From contig CABJAJ010000005.1 of the NCBI GenBank assembly GCA_902363575.1, positions 152,227 through 216,226 of the forward strand: DNA of 64,000 bases, given 5' to 3'. Shown here one piece after another: positions 19,025 to 27,283 of the stretch. Origin of the DNA: Rikenellaceae bacterium. GTDB taxonomy: Bacteria > Bacteroidota > Bacteroidia > Bacteroidales > Rikenellaceae. Numbering within the stretch: the stretch's first letter is position 1; every line of letters starts with the position of its first letter. Both the position numbers and the translations under genes were made by a program. The notes below the pieces were generated by a model. It ran no database searches and was not told where the DNA came from. It saw nothing but the letters and a program-made list of their open reading frames with translations.

Positions 19025-19100
19025 CGAACGGCTTGAAATGACGGTTTGAAATAACCGTCCTGAAATGACCGGCCTGAAATGACCGGCCTGAATAACCGTC
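19025..19100. repeat. 14 bp tandem repeat, about five copies
   Basis: Units alternate between CTGAAATGACCGGC and TTGAAATAACCGTC-like forms. They lie between a terminator stem-loop and the pyrimidine tract at 19168. Confidence 0.8.
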
Positions 19101-19167
19101 CCCGACGCCAGCCGGGTCGGGATCGGGTCGTATTTTGCAGCGCCAGAAGCACGGCCCGCCCGTATCC

Positions 19168-19301
19168 AACCTCCTTCCTCTCTTACTCTCTTACTCTTCC
19201 TCTCCCTCTCTCTCTCTCCCTCTCTCCCTCTCTCTCCCTCTCTCTCCCTCTCTCTCCCTCTCTCTCCCTCTCTCCCCCTTCCTTTCTTCCTTTCCCATTC
19301 G
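19168..19301. repeat. CT-rich microsatellite (homopyrimidine tract)
   Basis: The plus strand is almost entirely C and T, mostly CTCTCT and CCCTCT steps. It lies in the 18936-19667 gap, which carries no supportable gene. Reading frames across it encode only Ser/Leu/Pro or Arg/Glu low complexity. Confidence 0.9.
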
Positions 19302-19596
19302 CCGGCTCTCCCTGCATCCCGCACAATCCCTTTCCGACGACAGCTACAATCGTCTGCTGAGTACACCCCCGACACCTCGGCAGATCAAACCGATGCCCGG
19401 CCAGCGGACAAGCATCCGCCCGCAAAAGGCGCAAAACCCGCATAGGAAATTCGTCGGACAGCGGGCTGAGAGGCCGCGCAAAAGATTTCCGCGCCCCGAG
19501 GCCCGGCACCGGAAAAACCGCCCCGCAAAGGAGTTCGGCATCCGCACAGCGCCCCGCAAAGGGCGATATGTACCTTTTGACACCGGAAATATACGT

Positions 19597-19633
19597 TTTG
19601 CAAGCAGCCGAGCGGGGTTCCCGGATAATTTTG
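19597..19633 (+). promoter_or_regulatory. Putative promoter of the small exported protein gene
   Basis: TAATTTTG at 19626-19633 matches the -7 box. TTTG at 19597-19600 is a possible -33 box, but the 25-base spacing is longer than usual. Confidence 0.5.
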
Positions 19634-19667
19634 TAAACGACTAATTTCTCTAAACGATACCTATGCT

Positions 19668-20252
19668 ATGATGAAAAAACTACTTTTGCTGGCCGCCGCC
19701 GCAACGATGATCTGCGCGGCCGCCTCGGGACAGGACCAACCCAAGAAAAAAGGAGGTTTCTGGAACAAAGTGAAAAAAGGAGTCGAATCGACCACCGGCC
19801 TCGACGTGTCGAAAGAGACGCTCTTCGTCTATCCCGAAATGGGAAAATGGAAAATGGAGTTCATCAGCGCGACCGGCGACAGCGCGACCGGTCTGGTGCT
19901 GGTGCGCATCGGCATTATGCCCCTCGCGGGCCAGAAAGCCGCATTCCTTCAACTGACGGGGGTAATCGACGGCGACGGACAGGCATTGCCCGAGGGCAAG
20001 AGCTGGAAGGCGACGAGCAAGTTCCGCACCTCCGATCTGGACAACTGCCCGCTTTTCCACGAGAATCTGACCGCCGGGACTTTCTCACAATACCTGTTCC
20101 AGCCGATCCGCGCGACCGTGGGCACCAAATCTTTCAAAACCCTCAAATTCAACCTCGAAACGGGCAATGCCGTGGAGGAGGGTTTCGAGGCCCGCGACGT
20201 GCCCATCACCTGGGAAGAGCCTGCCCAAACACCCCCGGCAAGCGAAGAGTAA
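19668..20252 (+). CDS. Small exported protein, unknown function
   Basis: A 194-residue product with a signal peptide (MMKKLLLLAAAATMICAAAS, cleavage near the following GQ). The mature protein starts with a Lys-rich stretch (KKKGGFWNKVKKG) and continues as a beta-rich domain with DVPITWEE near the end. No family recognised. It precedes another small exported protein by 22 bases, which suggests a two-gene operon. A -7 box lies 34 bases upstream. Confidence 0.75.
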   Translation: MMKKLLLLAAAATMICAAASGQDQPKKKGGFWNKVKKGVESTTGLDVSKETLFVYPEMGKWKMEFISATGDSATGLVLVRIGIMPLAGQKAAFLQLTGVIDGDGQALPEGKSWKATSKFRTSDLDNCPLFHENLTAGTFSQYLFQPIRATVGTKSFKTLKFNLETGNAVEEGFEARDVPITWEEPAQTPPASEE

Positions 20253-20274
20253 CCTTTAACCCCAAATAAAACCG

Positions 20275-20676
20275 ATGATGAAAAAACTCTACCTCGCGAC
20301 CGCGCTCGTATGCGCGATCTTCACGCTCGGGTGCTCGTCGTCCGCATCCGCGGACTCGCCCGCAGGCGTGGTCAAGGCGTTCTACAAAGCGATGAATGCC
20401 GAAAATTACACGGCCGCCGCCGACTGCATCCTCTACGACGGCAAGGACATCGAGAAGGACAAGGCCATGATGACCGAAATCCTCTCGACCTACCTCGGTC
20501 CGTCGCTCAAGCAACTGGGAGGCGTACAAGTCGAAATCCTCTCCGAGACGATCGGGGACAACGGCGAAGCGACCGTCGAGTTCAACATGAAAAACGGCAA
20601 GGGCCAGGATGGTAAGGAGACCGCCAAATGTGCGCGGGACGCATCCGGCGCCTGGAAAATGCGACCCGCATTCTGA
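20275..20676 (+). CDS. NTF2-like lipoprotein (DUF4878-type)
   Basis: A 133-residue lipoprotein: MMKKLYLATALVCAIFTLGC places the lipidated Cys at 20, followed by a Ser/Ala linker. The mature domain begins SPAGVVKAFYKAMNAENYTA, the characteristic opening of DUF4878/NTF2-like domains, and ends with DASGAWKM. The cone-shaped fold usually binds small ligands or other proteins; no catalytic residues are apparent. A terminator follows 21 bases after the stop. Confidence 0.8.
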   Translation: MMKKLYLATALVCAIFTLGCSSSASADSPAGVVKAFYKAMNAENYTAAADCILYDGKDIEKDKAMMTEILSTYLGPSLKQLGGVQVEILSETIGDNGEATVEFNMKNGKGQDGKETAKCARDASGAWKMRPAF

Positions 20677-20697
20677 CGCCAATCCCCGGCACGCCGA

Positions 20698-20727
20698 TGA
20701 CGCCCGGTTTTTCCGAACCGGGCGTCA
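20698..20727 (+). terminator. Terminator hairpin after the NTF2-like lipoprotein gene
   Basis: Inverted repeat TGACGCCCGGTT / AACCGGGCGTCA, a perfect 12 bp stem with a 6-base loop. No long T-run follows. Confidence 0.7.
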
Positions 20728-20780
20728 GCCTGTCCGTAAGCGATGCCTTTTCCCATTTTTTCGTTACATTTGTTTCCGTC

Positions 20781-21971
20781 ATGCTTAACGATCTTGCCTA
20801 CTTCCTCAACGGCGTGTCGCTGATGTTCTTCCTGATGGCCGCGATTCGGGTCACGGTGTATGCCCTCCAGGGCGCTTCGCGGCCCCATCGTCTTTTCGCC
20901 ATCTGCCTAGCGTGGATGGTCGTCATCGAGGCCAAAGAGTTCTTCCTCAGCTACGACCCCGCCTACCAATACGAGGTGCTGGCTCCCGGCTACACCTTTC
21001 CCGACCTGTTCACCCTGCCGCTGCTGTCGCTCTTCTTCTTCGAGCTGGTGATGCCCGGCCGCATCACCGGCCGGTATGCCCTGCGGCTGCTGACCCCGTT
21101 TCTGCTCCTGGCCGGGGCCTATGCCGCCGGCTCGCTCTGTATGCCGCGCACGCACTACCTGTCGTTCGGCGCGCTGCTCGGCGACCTGCCCGCTTTTCTG
21201 CCCTCGGTGCTGCTGCTCTATGTGCTCTATGCCGTCGGCTACTGCATCTTCGCGCTGGTGCGCATCATCGGCTACTCGATCCGCTACGCCGAGCAGATCA
21301 CCCAGGCCTACTCGTTCACCGAGCGGATCCACCTGCGCTGGATGCGCTGGATGTCGGCCGTGCTGGCCTTCTACCTGGTCTCCTATGTCGGCATCATCGC
21401 TTTCACCTGCTCGCCCCTTTACACCAATTTCATCTATGCGATGTCGCTCTGCGTGTGGGCGCTGCTCTACGGATGCATCATGGAATACCGCACCCCCGAA
21501 ATCATCCGGGACTATTGGCAGAAACAATCCGCCGCGCCCGAGCCGGAAGAGTCCCCCACGGAACAGTCGGGACGCATCGCCGTCCTGCGCCAACAGGTTG
21601 CGGCGGCGATCGGCGAACGCAGGCTCTATCTCGACCCCGGCCTGACGATCGTCGATCTGGCGACCGAGTGCGGCACCAACCGCACCCACCTCTCGCAGTT
21701 CTTCAACAACGAGCTGGGCATGCCGTTCCGCGACTACATCAACCGCTGCCGCATCGAGCACGCCACGCGCCTGATGGAGCAGAACAGCTACAAGATCGAA
21801 GAGCTTGCCCAGCTCGCCGGCTTCGGCAGCACGACGACCTTTTACCGCGCTTTCGCCAAGGAGAAGGGGATGACGCCCCAACAATGGCAGGAGACGGCTT
21901 ATGCACAGAAAATCCGGGGGGGGGATTTTGACCCCGCCGACCTCACGTCCTTCCTGCCCGGCCCCGAATAA
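20781..21971 (+). CDS. Membrane-bound AraC-family transcriptional regulator
   Basis: A 396-residue protein starting MLNDLAYFLNGVSLMFFLMA. Six or seven transmembrane segments span residues ~5-245. A linker leads to a C-terminal AraC DNA-binding domain: first HTH around IVDLATECGTNRTHLSQFFN, then YINRCRIEHATRLMEQ, and second HTH IEELAQLAGFGSTTTFYRAF. It presumably senses a signal in the membrane and controls transcription directly. A perfect -7 box TACATTTG at 20765-20772 ends only 8 bases before the start, so the mRNA leader would be almost absent. Confidence 0.88.
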   Translation: MLNDLAYFLNGVSLMFFLMAAIRVTVYALQGASRPHRLFAICLAWMVVIEAKEFFLSYDPAYQYEVLAPGYTFPDLFTLPLLSLFFFELVMPGRITGRYALRLLTPFLLLAGAYAAGSLCMPRTHYLSFGALLGDLPAFLPSVLLLYVLYAVGYCIFALVRIIGYSIRYAEQITQAYSFTERIHLRWMRWMSAVLAFYLVSYVGIIAFTCSPLYTNFIYAMSLCVWALLYGCIMEYRTPEIIRDYWQKQSAAPEPEESPTEQSGRIAVLRQQVAAAIGERRLYLDPGLTIVDLATECGTNRTHLSQFFNNELGMPFRDYINRCRIEHATRLMEQNSYKIEELAQLAGFGSTTTFYRAFAKEKGMTPQQWQETAYAQKIRGGDFDPADLTSFLPGPE

Positions 21972-22242
21972 GAGCGGGGAAACCCCCGATCCGGGCCGCG
22001 GAGACGGTCGCCCCCGCGGTGAGGGCCGACCCAAAAAGCGCTCCGCATAACCCGGCGAATCGCACCGGCCGCCGGCTCGGGATGGCGCAGAGTCTTTTGG
22101 CCCATGCTCTTTCTGCTCGCCTGCCTTTTCAGCTCCATCCGAAAGAGAAAGGCGCAGCCGTTCTTGGGCAAGCACAAGCAGGAAGCGCTCTGCCCGCAGT
22201 TTCCGAGGGGGGGGGTGGCCGGCTTGTTCCGACGATCGCATG
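21972..22242. other. Gap without a supportable gene
   Basis: GC-rich sequence between the AraC-type gene and the convergent tRNA. No open frame resembles a protein, and no clear repeat is seen apart from a run of G at about 22206-22216. Confidence 0.6.
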
Positions 22243-22284
22243 AAAAAAGGCCGTAATTGCTGTCTCCAGTCAATTATCGGCCTT
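22243..22284 (-). terminator. Intrinsic terminator of tRNA-fMet
   Basis: Read on the minus strand, AAGGCCGATAATTG pairs with CAATTACGGCCTT and is followed by TTTTT. It begins directly after the encoded CCA of the tRNA. Confidence 0.85.
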
Positions 22285-22360
22285 TGGTAGCGGGAGGAGG
22301 ACTCGAACCTCCGACCTTTGGGTTATGAGCCCAACGAGCTGCCAACTGCTCCATCCCGCG
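22285..22360 (-). tRNA. Initiator tRNA-fMet (CAT)
   Basis: A 76-nt cloverleaf with CCA encoded. The 5' arm CGCGGGA pairs with TCCCGCT except for a C1-U72 mismatch. The D-arm is GAGC/GCTC. The anticodon stem TTGGG/CCCAA has the three consecutive G-C pairs of initiators around loop CTCATAA. The T-arm is GGAGG/CCTCC with loop TTCGAGT. The unpaired 1-72 position and the GGG/CCC stem identify the initiator rather than the elongator methionine tRNA. Confidence 0.96.
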
Positions 22361-22517
22361 ATATATCGGTATATCGAATGATATTTCGCTTTTGCGTGTG
22401 CAAAGATAATGCAAGGAATCGGAAAATGCAAATTTTTTCCGCGAATCTTTTGCCTCGCGCTCCGAACAGGCCGCAACAGACCGGAACAGACCGCTTTCCG
22501 CCGTTTTTCCGACGCCC

Positions 22518-22991
22518 CTATTTCCGGTAACGGGCGCAGGTCAACGTCTTGCGGAACCGGTCGAAGCGTTCGGCGCCCGCAAATCCCGCCGGCGAGAAAG
22601 CGAACTTTCCGTGCGGGGTGGCGATCCGCAGCGCTTCGTCGTCGTTCTGCTCGAAGGTCAGCGTCCGCACCTCCAACTCGATGCGCTCGGTACGGTTTCC
22701 GCGCCGGACGGGGAACGAGAGGATTTCGTCTTCCAAACGGATTTCGCCGTCGATCAGCGGACTCCGGATCGTCCGGACGATCACCAGGGCGCAGGCCAGC
22801 ACCACGGTCAAGAGCAGGAAAAGCAGCCAGTAAATCCGATATTCCGGGGGAATGGCTCCTATCAGGCTGCCGCCCCTGTCCGCCACGGAAAAGAGCGCGA
22901 GCAGGCCGCCGCACATGGATACGCCGGCCAATGCGACCGACAGGAGCGTCCACCGGACGCTCGTTCCGCGATAAGTGAATTGTTCATTCAT
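22518..22991 (-). CDS. Two-span membrane protein, unknown function
   Basis: A 157-residue product with two hydrophobic segments (~12-35 and ~52-72) followed by a soluble beta-rich domain of ~80 residues (ILSFPVRRGNRTERIELEVR, ATPHGKFAFSPAGF) that looks PH-like, as in bacterial membrane proteins with bacterial-PH domains. It is the last gene of the minus-strand run and starts 12 bases after the Hdr-like membrane subunit gene. It may only be a co-transcribed neighbour. Confidence 0.65.
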   Translation of the reverse strand: MNEQFTYRGTSVRWTLLSVALAGVSMCGGLLALFSVADRGGSLIGAIPPEYRIYWLLFLLLTVVLACALVIVRTIRSPLIDGEIRLEDEILSFPVRRGNRTERIELEVRTLTFEQNDDEALRIATPHGKFAFSPAGFAGAERFDRFRKTLTCARYRK

Positions 22992-23003
22992 TGCAGGCCG
23001 GGT

Positions 23004-24812
23004 TCAGGAGTTGTCCGAAAAAGTGTGCCCGGCACGGATATGCGCCGCCACGACCTCCGAGAGATCGGCCACCGGAAGGGAGGCGCCCCGTCCCAGCGCT
23101 TTCTTGCAGAGCGGGCAGGCCGTCACGATCGCCGTGGCGCCCGTGGCTTCGAGGCAGCTCGTGACCGAGCGGGCCAGTTCGAGCTGCTGGGCGTCGGAGA
23201 TGGCTGTGTTGGCCACCGACGAGCCGCAGCAGAGGGCATGCTCGCGCGTCTGCTCCGGCTCGAGCAATTCGCCGAGGGCGGCCACGACCGCACGGGGTTC
23301 GTCGTAGATGCCGCTCCCGCGCCCCAGCTCGCAGGGGTCGTGGTAGGTGTAGCGTTCGCCGCTGCCCTCGACGGCAAGCCGTCCTTCGCGTAGCAGACGC
23401 AGGATATACTGCGAATGGTGCAGCACCTCGATCCCCTCGAGACGGTACTCTTCCCGAAAGACCTTGAGGCAGATCGGACACGACGTTACGAGGGTCGTGA
23501 TTCCGTGGCGGCGGAAGAGCGCCGTGTTGTAATCCGCCATCTTGCGGGCCGAGTCGGTTTCGCCCGACAGCTTGAGGGGGCGTCCGCAGCAGACCCCGCC
23601 GTCGCGGTCGGCCCACCAGACCTGTTCGCCGGCGGCGGCGAAAATCCGTTCCATCGCCCGCAGGGTACGGGGCGTAAGCAGGGTCATGCACCCGGCGAAG
23701 TAGCCCACCCTGCCCGTACCGGACGAGCGGTCGAGGCCGCGGAAGTAGTCGAAGCGCCGCTCGTCGGGGGTGTTGCGCATCCGGTCGCGGGAGTTGAGCC
23801 GCAGCGTGTTGAGCTCGATACCCACGGGGCACCGCTGTTCGCAGCGGCCGCACATCAGGCAGTTGTTGGCGACCGCCTGCCGCAGCATACCGTGCCGCCG
23901 GTCGCGCAGGAAATAGACCGACTGCACGTCGTCGATCCCCAGCTCGCTCTGCAACTGGCAGGGGTCGATGCAGATGCCGCAGCGCGAGCAGGCCTCGATC
24001 TGGAAATGGTCGTAAGCCCCCTCCTTTTCGGACGAGCGGATGCCGTACCGCCGCAGGAAGATCAGGGGAATCTCGGTGAAGATATGCATGTAGCGCGAGA
24101 ACGGCAGGGCGACGAAGAAAATCCCGAGGGCAAGCGAGTAACCCCACCAGGCCGGCTGGAACAGAGCCCGCAGCACCTGCGCGTCCGCGTGGCCGGCAAG
24201 CAGGCTGCCGATCGTGCCGGTGAGAAAGCCCCCGCCCCCGTAGAGCGCGCACGTCAGGCTCTCGGCCGCCAGCCGCAGCGGGAAGATGAACCAGAGGGCC
24301 GAGAGGGCAATGCGGTCGCCCATCACGTGGCGCGTGGTGCGGCGCATCCCCATCGCCCGCGACCAGACCCGCTTGCCCCAGGCGAGGGCGACGCCGCTCA
24401 GCACCAGCAGCAGGAGCAGGTCCATGATGAAGTCGAACACGGGCTTGTGTTCCATCCCGATCGAGAAGTAGCGGAAAAAGACGTGACCCTGCAAGGGCAC
24501 GTAGCGCAGTCCGAGGTAGGCGGCCGTCTCGACCCATCCGGCGACGATCAGCAGGAACCACCCGAATGCGAGGCTCATGTGCATATACCCCAGCAGCGGA
24601 TTGACGCGGAAGATGCGGCGGTGGAGCAGCGACTCGCCGATGACCTCGCCGACGGCTTCGAGCGTGCGGCGCGTGGGCAGCCCCCGGACAAAACGGAGCT
24701 TGTCGGCGCGGGGCAGGCCGTAGAACCACCAGGCGTATTTGGCGGCCAGCGCCAGCAGCATCACCGCCGCGCCGACCATGAAAGGCACACAGAAGGGAGC
24801 GAAGAAAGTCAT
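23004..24812 (-). CDS. Membrane iron-sulfur subunit: HdrE-like anchor fused to HdrD-like domains
   Basis: A 602-residue protein. Residues ~5-250 have about five membrane spans with His residues (VNPLLGYMHMSLAFGWF), like the cytochrome-b-type HdrE/NarI anchor. At ~273 and ~316 are two [4Fe-4S] motifs, CSRCGICIDPC and CLMCGRCEQRCP. Two complete CCG domains follow: GCMTLL/VCCGRPL/CPIC and DPCELG/LCCGSS/CPLC. Known relatives pass electrons between soluble partners and menaquinone. It starts 1 base after the preceding ferredoxin-like gene stop (24814). The partner donor is not identified. Confidence 0.88.
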   Translation of the reverse strand: MTFFAPFCVPFMVGAAVMLLALAAKYAWWFYGLPRADKLRFVRGLPTRRTLEAVGEVIGESLLHRRIFRVNPLLGYMHMSLAFGWFLLIVAGWVETAAYLGLRYVPLQGHVFFRYFSIGMEHKPVFDFIMDLLLLLVLSGVALAWGKRVWSRAMGMRRTTRHVMGDRIALSALWFIFPLRLAAESLTCALYGGGGFLTGTIGSLLAGHADAQVLRALFQPAWWGYSLALGIFFVALPFSRYMHIFTEIPLIFLRRYGIRSSEKEGAYDHFQIEACSRCGICIDPCQLQSELGIDDVQSVYFLRDRRHGMLRQAVANNCLMCGRCEQRCPVGIELNTLRLNSRDRMRNTPDERRFDYFRGLDRSSGTGRVGYFAGCMTLLTPRTLRAMERIFAAAGEQVWWADRDGGVCCGRPLKLSGETDSARKMADYNTALFRRHGITTLVTSCPICLKVFREEYRLEGIEVLHHSQYILRLLREGRLAVEGSGERYTYHDPCELGRGSGIYDEPRAVVAALGELLEPEQTREHALCCGSSVANTAISDAQQLELARSVTSCLEATGATAIVTACPLCKKALGRGASLPVADLSEVVAAHIRAGHTFSDNS

Positions 24813-24813
24813 C

Positions 24814-25149
24814 TCAGAAATCCCCCAGTTTACGTTTTATGAGCATCACCACGCCCCGCGTATTGATCCCGCGCGGGCAGACCAGCCGGCACTTGCCGCA
24901 AAGCATGCACTTGTTCATCTCTTCGTAGGCCCCCTCGTACTCCCCCCGGCGCACGAGCGTATGCACGCGCCGGAAGTTGAACGAGGTGAGGTTGCCCGCC
25001 GTGCAGACGGCCGTGCAGCCTCCGCATCCGATGCAGCTCTGCAACTCGGGCATCTCGCGCAGGATTTCGTCGCTCTTGCGCAGGTTATTGCTGTCGATGT
25101 CGATCGCCCGCGGCTTGCTGATCGAGTAGCCCCAGTTGATCGCGCTCAT
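24814..25149 (-). CDS. HdrC-like two-cluster ferredoxin subunit
   Basis: A 111-residue protein with two [4Fe-4S] motifs: Cys39-x2-42-x2-45-x3-49 (CIGCGGCTAVC) and Cys81-84-87-91 (CMLCGKCRLVCPRG). This is the HdrC arrangement. The start at 25149 overlaps the HdrA-like stop as ATGA, the usual sign of translational coupling; a start 9 bases upstream is also possible. It probably wires the HdrA-like flavoprotein to the membrane subunit. It is the second HdrC-like protein in the operon. Confidence 0.9.
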   Translation of the reverse strand: MSAINWGYSISKPRAIDIDSNNLRKSDEILREMPELQSCIGCGGCTAVCTAGNLTSFNFRRVHTLVRRGEYEGAYEEMNKCMLCGKCRLVCPRGINTRGVVMLIKRKLGDF

Positions 25150-26159
25150 CGTTCGCACGTATTAAGGTAGTCGCGCACGGCAAGGGCTGCCGCAGCCCCG
25201 TCGCAGAGGCTCTCGCCGAGGTTCTTGGGCGCGGTGACGGCTCCGGCGTAGAAGATTCCCTCCACTCCGCTCCCGGCGCTTCCCAGGAAACGGTCGCGCG
25301 GCTCCATGAAGCCGCTCGGGGCCTGCCGCAGCCCCGTCCGGGCCGCCAGACGGCCGTTGTCGTCGTTGGCCCGCATCCCCACCAGCAGCACCAGCATATC
25401 GACGCTCATCTTGAGCGGACGCCCCGTGAGCGTATCCTCGGCCTTGATCTGGATGCGCCCCTCGATGGTGGGGCTGGCCTCCGAAATGCGGCCCCGCACG
25501 AAATGGATGTTGTAGTCCTGCTGGGCGCGGCGGTACATCTCCTCGTAACCGGGCCCGAACATGCGGATATCCATGTAGAAATTGAAGACGTCGGCCTCGG
25601 GAAAAAGCTCTTTCATCTCCATCGCCTGCTTGACGCCCGTGACGCAGCACACCTTCGAGCAGTGGGACTGGCAGACCTTCTCGTCGCGCGAACCCACGCA
25701 GTGCAGGAAGGCGATGCGGCGCGGACGGTTGCCGTTCTGGAGCGCCACGCGCCCCTGGTTGAGCATCCGTTCCAGATCCACGGAGGTGAAAACGTTGTCG
25801 TAAATTCCGTAGCCGTACTCCTCCTTGATGCGGGCGTCGAAGAGCGTGAAGCCGGAGCAGACGACCACCCCGTCGCAGGCGAGCCGCCGCCCGTCCGAAA
25901 GGGTCACCTGCCGGGGTTCGACCTCCGAGGCCTCGGCACCCGTCAGACATTCGATACCGGCGTCGGCCACGCGGCGGCGCAGCTCGCCGAGCACCTCGTG
26001 CGCGGGGGTGAACGAGGGGAAGAGCCGGTGCCAGCCGCGCAGTTTGCCCCCCAGTTCCGACTCCTTCTCGACGATCAGGGGAATTGCTCCTTCGGCTTTC
26101 AGGCTGAGGGCCGTCTGCATGCCCGCCGGGCCGCCCCCTATGACGATGATTCGCTTCAT
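25146..26159 (-). CDS. HdrA/QmoA-like FAD-binding subunit (compact form)
   Basis: A 337-residue flavoprotein. GGGPAG at 8-13 is the FAD dinucleotide site, followed by VEKESELGGKLRGW. The HdrA/QmoA signature is clear: HCVGSRDEKVCQSHCSKVCC (Cys 154, 163, 167, 171, 172), then FNFYMDIRMFGPGYEEMYRR. It lacks the extra ferredoxin domains of methanogen HdrA, so it is closer in size to bacterial sHdrA. It likely splits or relays electrons among the HdrB/C subunits. It overlaps the HdrB-like gene by one base (TAATG). Confidence 0.9.
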   Translation of the reverse strand: MKRIIVIGGGPAGMQTALSLKAEGAIPLIVEKESELGGKLRGWHRLFPSFTPAHEVLGELRRRVADAGIECLTGAEASEVEPRQVTLSDGRRLACDGVVVCSGFTLFDARIKEEYGYGIYDNVFTSVDLERMLNQGRVALQNGNRPRRIAFLHCVGSRDEKVCQSHCSKVCCVTGVKQAMEMKELFPEADVFNFYMDIRMFGPGYEEMYRRAQQDYNIHFVRGRISEASPTIEGRIQIKAEDTLTGRPLKMSVDMLVLLVGMRANDDNGRLAARTGLRQAPSGFMEPRDRFLGSAGSGVEGIFYAGAVTAPKNLGESLCDGAAAALAVRDYLNTCER

Positions 26160-27247
26160 TATTGCAGTTTGATGTTGTAAACGGTGTCCTGAGCGCAACT
26201 GTTGACCACCGCCGCCTCGGGCTTGCCGATGTATTTGCCGTTGCGTCCCAGGTATTTGGCCGCGGGGTCGTAACTTACGCCCATCTTTTCGAGCAGCGGT
26301 TCCACGTCCACCTGGTGCATCTGCAACCCCAGTTCCCAGGGGTCGTAACCCAGCACCAGTCCGGCCATCTCCTCGTAGGTGAGCACCGGAATGCCGCGCC
26401 CGTTCTCTCCGTAGGTGACCCCCTCCATTTCGGCGATGGTGTACTGCCACTTGTCGAGGAACATCGCGCAGCCGGGGCAGTTGGCCACGATGAAGTCGGG
26501 CTTGTAGGGGGCCATGCTCTCGAGTTTTTTGTGCGAGTTGGCGATCGGAAAGCCCCGGTTGGCCTGCACGAGGTAGTTGCGGAAGCCGAAGCCGCAGCAG
26601 TGGCGCCGTTCGGGATAATCGACCACCTCGCCGCCCCACGACTCGACCATTCCGGCCAGCACATAGGGGAACTCCGAGCCGCCGATTCCCTGCCGTGGGA
26701 AGATCTTGGCGTAGTGGCAGCCGATATGTTCCACCGCGCGGAGCGGCTCGCCCGTCTCGGCATTGACGAGGCGGTATTTCGCTTTCGCGGCAATCTGCTC
26801 GCGGAAATGGAAGACGATATCCGACGTGTGGGCCAGCGAGCGGGGCTTGCGCAGCTCCCGGCCGGTCGCTTTGTAGAGGTTTTCGCGGGCCCGCTCCTCG
26901 GTCTCGGGAAACTCCTCCCACGTATTGAGGATTTCGGTGTAGATGCCGAAGGAGGTGATGCAGGAGCTGATGAAATTTTCGTATCCCGCCTCCCCCATCA
27001 GGGCGAACTGCCGGGCCACGACCGCCATGATGGTATCCAGCGGCACGATGTCCGAGTGGTAGCCGATGCCCGTGCAGGAGCTGTGGAGCGGATCGTCCAG
27101 CACGTCCCGCCCCAGGTCGCTGCGCAGCATCTCCAAGAAGAGCTTCTCGCTTCCCGGAAAGAAATTCTGGCGGATGCAGCTTCGTGCGTAATAGTAGTGG
27201 TCGTCGGCGATATCTTTCTGATATTCGGCCCAGCTCGCTCGTTTCAT
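26159..27247 (-). CDS. HdrB-like CCG-domain subunit
   Basis: A 362-residue protein starting MKRASWAEYQKD. The C-terminal CCG domain is complete: Cys177 (EHIGCHYAKIF), Cys217-218 (RRHCCGFGF) and Cys257/260 (ANCPGCAMF), able to hold the non-cubane [4Fe-4S] cluster of HdrB. The N-terminal half has the same fold outline but only scattered cysteines (HSSCTG at 58, ISSCITS at 96), so its first site looks degenerate. In HdrABC the CCG sites carry out disulfide reduction; the natural substrate here is unknown. Confidence 0.88.
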   Translation of the reverse strand: MKRASWAEYQKDIADDHYYYARSCIRQNFFPGSEKLFLEMLRSDLGRDVLDDPLHSSCTGIGYHSDIVPLDTIMAVVARQFALMGEAGYENFISSCITSFGIYTEILNTWEEFPETEERARENLYKATGRELRKPRSLAHTSDIVFHFREQIAAKAKYRLVNAETGEPLRAVEHIGCHYAKIFPRQGIGGSEFPYVLAGMVESWGGEVVDYPERRHCCGFGFRNYLVQANRGFPIANSHKKLESMAPYKPDFIVANCPGCAMFLDKWQYTIAEMEGVTYGENGRGIPVLTYEEMAGLVLGYDPWELGLQMHQVDVEPLLEKMGVSYDPAAKYLGRNGKYIGKPEAAVVNSCAQDTVYNIKLQ

Positions 27248-27283
27248 AAGGGGTGTCGTTATCCTCCGCACGGCGGAGGGAAA

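Noticed and set aside
19135-19644. Coding frame through the CT tract
   Set aside because: It encodes only Ser/Leu/Pro low complexity and has no plausible promoter or conserved part.
22318-22530. Plus-strand frame across the tRNA
   Set aside because: Lies over tRNA-fMet and has no protein features.
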